Below, one piece after another: positions 1 through 5,451 of a DNA stretch of 6,202 bases (within the stretch, counting starts at the first letter, position 1; each line of letters opens with the position of its first letter). The position numbers and the translations under genes are program-made. Source of the stretch: Actinomycetota bacterium (lineage in GTDB: Bacteria; Actinomycetota; Thermoleophilia; Gaiellales; Gaiellaceae); NCBI GenBank assembly GCA_013812265.1, contig JACCTQ010000315.1, positions 1 through 6,202 on the forward strand, in the 5' to 3' direction. The notes below the pieces were generated by a model. That model worked only from the letters and a program-made list of their open reading frames with translations, was not told the origin of the DNA and made no database searches.

Positions 1-624
1 GCGCCCACGCCGCGCCTGCGGGGCGAGGTACGGGCTGTCGGTCTCGACGAGGAGACGATCCTCGGGTACGCGCGCTGCGCACTCGCGGAGCTCCGCGGCC
101 TTCGGATAGGTGACGTTGCCCGCGAACGAGACGTAGTAGCGGCGCTCGAGCGCGACCGGAAGCAATCCGGGGGACGAGAAGCAGTGGAGAACAACTGTGC
201 CCTCGAAGGCCTCCAACGCACAGGCGGTGTCCTCCTCGGCAGCCCGGCAGTGAACGACAACCGTCTTCCCCATCTCCTCGGCGAGCGCGAGCTGTCGTGC
301 GAAGAGCTCCCCCTGCCGCTCGCGCGGCGCGACCTCGCGGAAGTAGTCGAGACCCGTCTCGCCGACCGCGACGGCACGCGGGTCCTCGAGCAGCGCGCGC
401 AGGTCGTCCAACCTCCCGGCGTCGGGGTCGGCCGCCTGGTGCGGGTGCACTCCGAGCGCGGCGAAGACGCCCCGCTCTTCCGCGGCTGTCGCCAGAGCCG
501 CACGGCAGGAGGCGATCCCGGACCCAACCGTGACCACACGATCGACCCCGGCGGCACGCGCCCTCGCGAGCACGACCGGGGGCGGGTCCGTGCACGCGTC
601 CAGGTGCGCGTGCGTGTCAACCAT
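1..624 (-). CDS. tatD: TatD family metal-dependent deoxyribonuclease, C-terminus cut off by the window edge
   Basis: TatD proteins are cytoplasmic metal-dependent hydrolases of the amidohydrolase (TIM barrel) superfamily with 3'-5' exonuclease or DNase activity linked to DNA repair and quality control. The visible 208 residues start MVDTHAHLDA and carry the metal ligands in the expected order: H5 and H7 (THAHLD), E89 (GETGLDY), H125 (VVHCR), H147 (LHCFS) and D196 (ETDSPYL). About 50 C-terminal residues of the usual ~255-260 lie beyond position 1. The ATG at 624-622 is chosen because the conserved HAHLD motif follows directly. It overlaps the metG stop by 8 bases, and no good Shine-Dalgarno sequence lies near it (only a distant GGGGA), so translation is probably coupled to metG. 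The family call is secure; the substrate of actinobacterial TatD proteins is less certain. Confidence 0.95.
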   Translation of the reverse strand, partial: MVDTHAHLDACTDPPPVVLARARAAGVDRVVTVGSGIASCRAALATAAEERGVFAALGVHPHQAADPDAGRLDDLRALLEDPRAVAVGETGLDYFREVAPRERQGELFARQLALAEEMGKTVVVHCRAAEEDTACALEAFEGTVVLHCFSSPGLLPVALERRYYVSFAGNVTYPKAAELRECAARVPEDRLLVETDSPYLAPQARRGR

Positions 625-2437
625 GCGTTGTCGCGTCGTCCCCGCCGGCGGCTCGCATGCGCGCAAGCTCCTCATCCACCACCTGCTCCGGGTCCAGCTT
701 GCGGAAGAGCGGCCGCGGCTCCGGAAGGGATTGGCCGGCAGGAAGCTCGCTCGGGCGCCACCTTCCGACCCAGCTCGCGTAGTCCCCCGTGAGAACGGTG
801 TGACTCCGACCGTCGCCCTCGTTCACCTCGCGAAACTCGAGCGGGCCGGCCAGGTAGCCCTCGTACCCCAGAAGCTCGTGGAGCGTCTGGGAGGTGAAGG
901 GTAGAAACGGCGTGAACATGACCTTGAGGCAGTCGATGGCCCGCAGGGTGACGTAAAGCGCTGTGGCCGCCCGTTCACGATCCGAGGCGATGACCGTCCA
1001 CGGCGCCTGGTCGCTCAGGTACTGGTTAGTCCTTCCGGCCAGCCGCATCGCCTCCGCGAGCGCGGCGCGGAACCTGGCCGCCTCGATCTGCTCGCCGACG
1101 GCCTCGAACCCTGCTTCGACCGCCTCCAGCAGCGTCCTATCGTCGACGGAGAACGGGCCGGGCTGCGGGACGACACCGAAGTTGCGGTAGGCGTTCGTGA
1201 GCGTACGGTTGACGAGATTCCCCCAATTCGCCACGAGCTCGTCGTTGTTTCGCCGGACGAACTCCGCCCAGGTGAAGTCCGTGTCGTGCGTTTCCGGCCC
1301 GGCCGCCGCGAGGTAGTACCGCAACGCGTCCGGGTCGTAGCGGCTGAGGAAGTCCCGAACGTTGATAGCGACGCCTCGGCTGGTGCTGAACTGCTTGCCC
1401 TCCTGCGTCAGGAACTCGCTCGCGACGACGTTGAACGGAAGTCCGAGCGGCTTGCCCGCGCCGAGCTCGCCGCCCGTGTCGTAGCCGATGAGCTCGCCGG
1501 GCCAGATGACGGTGTGGAAGACGATGTTGTCCTTGCCCATGAAATAGAAGTGGCGCGCTTGGGGGTCCTGCCACCACTCACGCCAGAGCTCCGGGGCTCC
1601 CTGGTTCGCCGCCCACTCCACCGCCGCGGAGAGGTAACCGACAACCGCGTCGATCCAGACGTAGATCCGCTTGTTTTCGTCCTCTGCGTATCTGGGAACA
1701 GGGATCCGCACCCCCCAGTCGAGATCGCGGGTGACCGAGCGCGGGCGCAGGTCGTCGAGCAGGCCCAGGGAGAAGTTTCGGACGTTGGGGCGCCAGTGCC
1801 GCTGCCGTTCGATCCAGTGTCGAAGCCTGTCCTTGAACGCCGGCAGATCGAGGAAGAGATGCTCGGTCTCTCGGAACTGCGGCGTCGCGCCGTCGATCTT
1901 GGAGCGGGGCTCGATGAGATCGACTGGATCGAGCTGATTGCCGCAGTTGTCGCACTGATCTCCTCGTGCTTCCCCGAAGCCGCAGATCGGGCACGTCCCC
2001 TCGATGTAGCGGTCGGGAAGCGTGTGCCCGGTCGAGGGGGAGAAGGCGACGAGCATCGTCTGCTCGACGATCAGGCCCTTCTCCCAGAGCGTGCTGAAGA
2101 CATCCCGTACCACGCGATGGTGGTTGGCCGTGGTCGTCCGAGTAAACAGGTCGTACGAAAGGCCGAGATCCCTCAGATCCTCCCGGATCAGCTGGTTGTA
2201 GAAGTCGGCTGTCTCGGCGGGGGTGCGGCCCTCCTTATCTGCGGCCACCATCACCGGAGTGCCGTGCTCGTCCGTGCCGCTCACCATCAGAACGTGGTTG
2301 CCGCGCAGGCGGTGGTACCGGGCGAACACGTCCGCCGGCACGCCGAAGCCGGCCACGTGCCCGATGTGTCGTGGCCCGCTGGCGTACGGCCAGGCAACCG
2401 CGACGAGAATCCGTTCCTTCGTGCTCTGCTCCGAGAT
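617..2437 (-). CDS. metG: Methionyl-tRNA synthetase (MetG), apparent ATC start
   Basis: This enzyme charges initiator and elongator tRNA-Met with methionine using ATP, in the cytoplasm. It is a class I synthetase of about 606 residues from the start chosen here. Visible features are strand 1 (ILVAVAWPYASG), HIGH at residues 24-27, SGTDEHGTP, a zinc knuckle with cysteines near 149, 152, 162 and 165, YVWIDAVVGYLSA, YFMGKDNIVFH, and QFSTSRG near 349-354 in the KMSKS position. The alpha-helical anticodon-binding domain follows (NWGNLVNRT). There is no C-terminal EMAP-type tRNA-binding domain. The open frame runs upstream to a stop at 2467-2465 but contains no ATG, GTG or TTG before HIGH; the first GTG (2356) lies after HIGH and cannot be the start. 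ATC at 2437 is chosen because AAAGGG lies 5 bases upstream and the N-terminus becomes (M)SEQSTKERILVAVAWPY. ATT at 2410 or an indel or substitution in the sequence are alternatives. It overlaps tatD by 8 bases. Confidence 0.93.
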   Translation of the reverse strand: MSEQSTKERILVAVAWPYASGPRHIGHVAGFGVPADVFARYHRLRGNHVLMVSGTDEHGTPVMVAADKEGRTPAETADFYNQLIREDLRDLGLSYDLFTRTTTANHHRVVRDVFSTLWEKGLIVEQTMLVAFSPSTGHTLPDRYIEGTCPICGFGEARGDQCDNCGNQLDPVDLIEPRSKIDGATPQFRETEHLFLDLPAFKDRLRHWIERQRHWRPNVRNFSLGLLDDLRPRSVTRDLDWGVRIPVPRYAEDENKRIYVWIDAVVGYLSAAVEWAANQGAPELWREWWQDPQARHFYFMGKDNIVFHTVIWPGELIGYDTGGELGAGKPLGLPFNVVASEFLTQEGKQFSTSRGVAINVRDFLSRYDPDALRYYLAAAGPETHDTDFTWAEFVRRNNDELVANWGNLVNRTLTNAYRNFGVVPQPGPFSVDDRTLLEAVEAGFEAVGEQIEAARFRAALAEAMRLAGRTNQYLSDQAPWTVIASDRERAATALYVTLRAIDCLKVMFTPFLPFTSQTLHELLGYEGYLAGPLEFREVNEGDGRSHTVLTGDYASWVGRWRPSELPAGQSLPEPRPLFRKLDPEQVVDEELARMRAAGGDDATTHG

Positions 2438-2442
2438 GGGGA

Positions 2443-2448
2443 CCCTTT
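2443..2448 (-). promoter_or_regulatory. Ribosome binding site of metG (decides the start)
   Basis: AAAGGG on the minus strand lies 5 bases before the ATC at 2437. It is the main reason for choosing that codon as the metG start. A second candidate, GAAGGA at 2420-2415, lies only 4 bases before an ATT at 2410, which would leave almost nothing in front of the first beta strand of the catalytic domain. Confidence 0.55.
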
Positions 2449-2463
2449 CGTGGATTGGCGAAC

Positions 2464-2469
2464 ATCATA
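2464..2469 (-). promoter_or_regulatory. Putative -10 element of the metG-tatD promoter
   Basis: TATGAT (minus strand, 2469 to 2464) matches the TATAAT consensus at 5 of 6 positions. It sits just downstream of the hairpin at 2495-2530 and about 27 bases before the metG start. Transcription would begin near 2457, leaving a leader of about 20 bases holding AAAGGG. No convincing -35 box is seen at 16-18 bp (ACTCGC at 17 bp), so this is a -10-only call. The tandem ATGATG inside and next to this box has no ribosome binding site and is out of frame with metG. Confidence 0.45.
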
Positions 2470-2494
2470 GGAAGGGCCGGTCAGAAGCGAGTGC

Positions 2495-2530
2495 GGAGAC
2501 GCCGACCCCTTCCCCGGGGCCGGCGTCTCC
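2495..2530 (-). terminator. Strong hairpin after the M23 gene, likely transcription terminator
   Basis: A perfect 10-bp inverted repeat, GGAGACGCCG (2495-2504) and CGGCGTCTCC (2521-2530), encloses one mismatch, a further 4-bp CCCC/GGGG stem and a 6-base loop. It lies 18 bases beyond the stop codon of the M23 gene and before the proposed metG promoter, the expected place for a terminator. There is no clear T tract on the minus strand after it, as is common in GC-rich actinobacteria, so termination strength is inferred from the stem alone. If the M23 frame shifts near 2730, the reading frame would run through this hairpin. Confidence 0.65.
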
Positions 2531-2547
2531 ACGGTCGGAACGCGGGC

Positions 2548-4566
2548 TCACACCAGCGAGCGGTTTCTCCCTCTGCTCGGAGCCGAGGATCCGGCCCCCA
2601 GCATCCGGACGTGGCGGGCATGAGGTCCCACGAGCGCGCCCGGCCCAGGCCGGCAAGGCCCAGGACGGCGAGCGGGACGTCCGCTGCCACCGATGTCGGC
2701 CCGTCGTTGCGGAAGCCGGTCGCCGCGTTGGAGATCGCGGAGGAGGGCGTCCAGATCCCAGACTCCCACGCCGGAGAGGCTGTCGTCGGCCGGCACGACC
2801 GGGGTCGGTTCCTCGGGCGCCAGAGCCGGGGTGCCGCGCACACAGGATCGCGCGTAGCGCCGTCTACGGCCACGGACGATCCCCGACGCTGCGAGGAGAC
2901 CGCCGAGACCGGCCACGAGCCAGATAACGCCCTGCGCCTGTTTCGTACCAGCGTCCGAGACAGACGTTGCGCCTGTCGACGCCATTGAATCCCGGGCGCG
3001 GAGCGTGCGTGCCACGTGTCCTGATTCGATGCTCCGAGTGCGCCCGGTGTTCCGGCGCCGACCTTCGGCCCACACGGACGCGGGGGCTCCGGTGCGGCCG
3101 GCCGGGAGGGCGCGTGCCTTCGCTTGTAGAGGGATCGTCATTCCGTCGGGCACGCCCGACCCTTCGACAGCGCGGTCGGCAACGCTACGGGGCGAGCGGC
3201 CGACCGGATCTGCTTGCCTCCCGCCCATGCCCCGGTGAGCGGTCCGCTCCGAGATCGAGATGAGAAGGGGCGAGCCAGGTCCGGTCACCTCGTCAACGGA
3301 CTCCCCAGCAGGCGCCACCACACCTCCCTCCGGCTCGGTGGGCGACGGCTCGACGCCGGACGCAGCTGGGCCCGTGGCGGGAGCCAACGCGGCTGTCTCG
3401 GCCACCACCGCTGCCAGTGCCGGGACCGCCGCAACCACGGCAGGCGCAACCGCCTCTTCCACGGGCTCGCTCTCTCCGCTGCCCGCCGCGGGCGAGGGTG
3501 TGGCGGCCGCAGCCGGAACCGCGTCCTCGGCCAACGGAAGCTGCGGGTCGATGAGCGGAGCAGGCACCGGCGACACCGGTTGCGCGACCGGCGACGCAAG
3601 CGCCAGGGGTGCCGATTCGCCAACGGGTGGCGGGGCCGGGAGCGAACGGCCGGTCGACGCAGCTGGAGACGCGGCCGACGTGGCCGCCGTCGCTGCCGGA
3701 AGCGCGACCGGAGTGGAAGGCACCGCAGGTGGGGACGGCTGCACGGGCACACCCGGCGAGGGAACAGCCGCAGGAGAGGCAGCCGGGGAAGGCGCCGTGG
3801 CCGCTGGGGCCGCAGGAACCGTCGCCACCGGAGGAGCAGGCGGCGAGGCCGGCTGAGCTGCCGCAGGCGGACTCGGCGACGGAGCCACCACCGGGGCCGA
3901 GGCCGGGGCCGTCCCCGTCGACGTTGTTGCACCCGGGACTGGGAGCGGCGGCGGTGCGGGCGGCAGGCCCGCCACCGGGGCGGCCGGCGCTGGAACGGAG
4001 CCCGTCGGGGGTGGAGCAACCGGCGGCAAGGACACAGCCGGCGGCAGGACAGATGGCGGCGAGACCGGAGCCGGTGCAGGTCCGGTCGCCGGCGGCCCCG
4101 CGGACACGGATGCCGGCTTGGGCGGCAGGAGCAGCAGCGGGTCGACGTACCCCTGCGGGTCGGTGGTAACCCGAACGCCGAGATGGACGTACGGCTCTGC
4201 GTGCTCGGCGACCCCGCTGGGACCGATGGTTCCCACGGGATCGCCCTCGTTCACCACCAGGCCCTGGCCGACTCCGATCGACCCGAGTTGAACCAGCGTG
4301 ACCGAGTAGCCGTCTGCCGTCTGAATCGTGACCGTCTTGCCCGACGGAACCGTGCCGGCGAAGGCGACCCTCCCGCCGACAGGCGCTCGTACCGTCGAGC
4401 CGGCAGCCCCGCCCACGTCGATACCGCGGTGCTGCCCTCCAAGATACGGGTTCTCCCCGAACACGAATGGCCGGAGCACCCCACCGTCCGCCGGCCAGGT
4501 CCAGGCCCCCGCACTAGGCGCAGCTATCAGCGCTGCGGCGAGGACCGCGAGCAATCCTATCTTCAT
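2548..4566 (-). CDS. Secreted M23/LytM-like domain protein with long Pro/Ala-rich linker and C-terminal membrane segment
   Basis: M23 proteins are zinc endopeptidases of peptidoglycan cross-links, or inactive relatives that bind the wall or regulate amidases. This 672-residue protein starts MKIGLLAVLA, with a signal peptide to about residue 21 (cleavage after AGA). The M23 domain (about 22-148) contains QHRGID (H46, D50), RAPVGGRVAFAGTVP, GYSVTLVQLGSIG, EGDPVGTIGPSG and PYVHLGVR ending in YVDP. Zinc ligands H46, D50 and H128 are present, but the two usual catalytic histidines are replaced by Q93 and Y126, so it may be non-catalytic. Residues 150-430 are Pro/Ala/Ser/Val-rich, 431-543 a polar linker, 546-564 a membrane segment followed by RGRRRR, then a basic tail of about 100 residues. 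No LPXTG motif is seen. The start at 4566 is set by AAAGGAG 6 bases upstream. Codon bias switches frame near 2720-2736, so the last ~60 residues are doubtful. It probably sits in the envelope with the M23 domain outside. Confidence 0.85.
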   Translation of the reverse strand: MKIGLLAVLAAALIAAPSAGAWTWPADGGVLRPFVFGENPYLGGQHRGIDVGGAAGSTVRAPVGGRVAFAGTVPSGKTVTIQTADGYSVTLVQLGSIGVGQGLVVNEGDPVGTIGPSGVAEHAEPYVHLGVRVTTDPQGYVDPLLLLPPKPASVSAGPPATGPAPAPVSPPSVLPPAVSLPPVAPPPTGSVPAPAAPVAGLPPAPPPLPVPGATTSTGTAPASAPVVAPSPSPPAAAQPASPPAPPVATVPAAPAATAPSPAASPAAVPSPGVPVQPSPPAVPSTPVALPAATAATSAASPAASTGRSLPAPPPVGESAPLALASPVAQPVSPVPAPLIDPQLPLAEDAVPAAAATPSPAAGSGESEPVEEAVAPAVVAAVPALAAVVAETAALAPATGPAASGVEPSPTEPEGGVVAPAGESVDEVTGPGSPLLISISERTAHRGMGGRQADPVGRSPRSVADRAVEGSGVPDGMTIPLQAKARALPAGRTGAPASVWAEGRRRNTGRTRSIESGHVARTLRARDSMASTGATSVSDAGTKQAQGVIWLVAGLGGLLAASGIVRGRRRRYARSCVRGTPALAPEEPTPVVPADDSLSGVGVWDLDALLRDLQRGDRLPQRRADIGGSGRPARRPGPCRPGPGALVGPHARHVRMLGAGSSAPSRGRNRSLV
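2875..2931 (-). other. Predicted transmembrane segment of the M23-like protein
   Basis: Residues 546-564 (about GVIWLVAGLGGLLAASGIV) are uncharged and hydrophobic and are followed by RGRRRRY. By the positive-inside rule the Arg cluster should face the cytoplasm, placing the M23 domain and linker outside. The layout resembles the end of a sorting signal, but no LPXTG-like sorting motif is seen before it. Confidence 0.7.
3280..4119 (-). repeat. Low-complexity Pro/Ala-rich coding region (linker of the M23-like protein)
   Basis: This stretch encodes about 280 residues (150-430) made mostly of Pro, Ala, Val, Ser and Thr, with short motifs such as PAP, SPAA and PPAP repeated irregularly. I see no fixed repeat unit. 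The bias makes all other frames open for long distances (one antisense frame runs from 3214 to 5691), which explains the many spurious ORFs here. Such linkers in secreted actinobacterial proteins usually span the cell wall. In the later part acidic residues appear (ESEPVEE, EPEGG), so it is not uniform. Confidence 0.8.
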
Positions 4567-4572
4567 AGTCGA

Positions 4573-4579
4573 CTCCTTT
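4573..4579 (-). promoter_or_regulatory. Ribosome binding site of the M23-like gene
   Basis: AAAGGAG on the minus strand lies 6 bases before ATG 4566, a near-ideal Shine-Dalgarno match. It decides the start in favour of the signal-peptide-bearing MKIGLL N-terminus over an upstream in-frame TTG at 4635. Confidence 0.9.
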
Positions 4580-4606
4580 GTTGTCAGTTTGGTCAACAGA
4601 TCGGCC

Positions 4607-4635
4607 ACGCTAGCAACGGGGTCGGATGTTGTCAA
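4607..4635 (-). promoter_or_regulatory. Promoter of the M23-like gene
   Basis: On the minus strand a perfect TTGACA (4635-4630) is followed after 17 bp by TAGCGT (4612-4607), which fits the TANNNT form of the housekeeping sigma factor -10 element in actinobacteria. Transcription should begin near 4600, giving a leader of about 34 bases before ATG 4566 with the ribosome binding site in place. It starts 6 bases after the rsmI stop, so the M23 gene probably has its own transcript even though rsmI is read in the same direction; no terminator is visible between them. Confidence 0.75.
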
Positions 4636-4641
4636 AACTGG

Positions 4642-5451
4642 CTACAGAGACTCGCGGTAGAGCGCGTTTCGTGGCACACGGGTCAGCCGGGCGACGAGGT
4701 CGCTGGCATCCCGGCGCGGGACACCGGCGGCAACGAGCTCGGCGACCGCGGCGACCGCTGTGGCACGGTCGGAATCGCTTTCTGCAGCCCGGCCGGGCCC
4801 GACAACGAGGGTAATCTCGCCCTTGGGCGGCTCGCTGAATCGCTCGGCGAGCTCCGTGGCACTCCCGTGAACGACCTCTTCGTACCGCTTCGTCAGCTCG
4901 CGGCAGACGGCGGCATTCCGGTCGGGAAGGATCTCGGCCAGACTGCGCAGCGTCCCTGGCAGCCGGCGGGGAGACTCAAAGGCCACTGCAGCCCAGGGCC
5001 ATGCCGCCGCGCTAGCCCAAAGGCGGCGCAGCGCGCCTCTCGCGCGGGGGAGATAGCCGAGAAAGAGGTACTCCCCTCTCGACAGCCCACTCGCCACGAG
5101 CGCGGTCTCGACTGCAGAAGGCCCGGGCAGGACGGTGACCGGGATCCCGCCTTCGATCGCGGCCGAGATCAGCCGTCCCCCAGGGTCGTTGACCCCGGGC
5201 AGCCCGGCGTCGCTGACGAGCGCCATGCTCTCCCCCGCGGCCAGGCGCGGCAGCACCTCTGCCGTGCGCTGTGCCTCATTGTGCGCGTGCAGGCTGACGA
5301 GGCGCGCCTGCACCCGGTGCCGCGTCAGGAGGATCCGCGTTCGGCGTGTGTCCTCGCACAGGACGACATCGGCTTCCTGAAGCGTGCGGAGCACGCGCAG
5401 AGTGACATCCTCCAGGTTGCCGATCGGCGTGGCGCACACGAAGAGCGGCAT
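4642..5451 (-). CDS. rsmI: 16S rRNA (cytidine(1402)-2'-O)-methyltransferase RsmI
   Basis: RsmI methylates the ribose of C1402 in 16S rRNA at the decoding centre using S-adenosylmethionine. The 269 residues match the family length (about 286 in E. coli) and the tetrapyrrole-methylase fold: TPIGNLED (8-15), CEDTRRT (32-38), a SAM-site loop SDAGLPGVNDPGGRL (80-94), LPGPSA (108-113), FLGYLP (130-135), FESPRR (158-163), CRELTKRYEE (183-192) and KGEITLVVGPG (210-220). The C-terminal helical region (from about 225, VPRRDASDLVARL) matches the usual small extra domain. ATG 5451 starts directly at MPLFVCATPIGNL. It shares one base with the kinase stop (TGATG), with GGAG 4 bases upstream, so translation is likely coupled. 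The SAM loop differs from the common SDAGTPLISDPG at several non-glycine positions, which I read as natural variation. Confidence 0.96.
   Translation of the reverse strand: MPLFVCATPIGNLEDVTLRVLRTLQEADVVLCEDTRRTRILLTRHRVQARLVSLHAHNEAQRTAEVLPRLAAGESMALVSDAGLPGVNDPGGRLISAAIEGGIPVTVLPGPSAVETALVASGLSRGEYLFLGYLPRARGALRRLWASAAAWPWAAVAFESPRRLPGTLRSLAEILPDRNAAVCRELTKRYEEVVHGSATELAERFSEPPKGEITLVVGPGRAAESDSDRATAVAAVAELVAAGVPRRDASDLVARLTRVPRNALYRESL

Noticed and set aside
184..792. 202-codon plus-strand frame over tatD and the end of metG
   Set aside because: It is antisense to TatD metal-site motifs and to metG; its composition is that of a GC-rich shadow.
617..2356. GTG at 2356 as the metG start
   Set aside because: It would remove strand 1 and the HIGH motif, both essential for adenylation.
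2235..2468. ATG at 2468 as the start of metG or of a small gene
   Set aside because: It is out of frame with metG, has no ribosome binding site, lies in the likely -10 box, and its frame shows no domain.
1286..2470. 394-codon plus-strand frame opposite metG
   Set aside because: MetG on the other strand has all family motifs; this frame has no recognisable domain.
2438..2547. T-box or riboswitch leader for metG
   Set aside because: The gap is only about 110 bases, most of it taken by the hairpin and promoter; no T-box sequence or complex fold is seen.
2875..2960. Sortase sorting signal on the M23-like protein
   Set aside because: Hydrophobic segment and Arg tail are present, but no LPXTG-like motif precedes them and a long tail follows.
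3260..3856. Plus-strand frame coding a Gly/Ala-rich PE_PGRS-like sequence
   Set aside because: It is the reverse complement of the Pro/Ala-rich linker; the Gly/Ala richness follows directly from that composition.
4564..4635. Upstream TTG (4635) as start of the M23-like protein
   Set aside because: That TTG is the -35 box, it has no ribosome site, and it would put 23 polar residues before a clear signal peptide.
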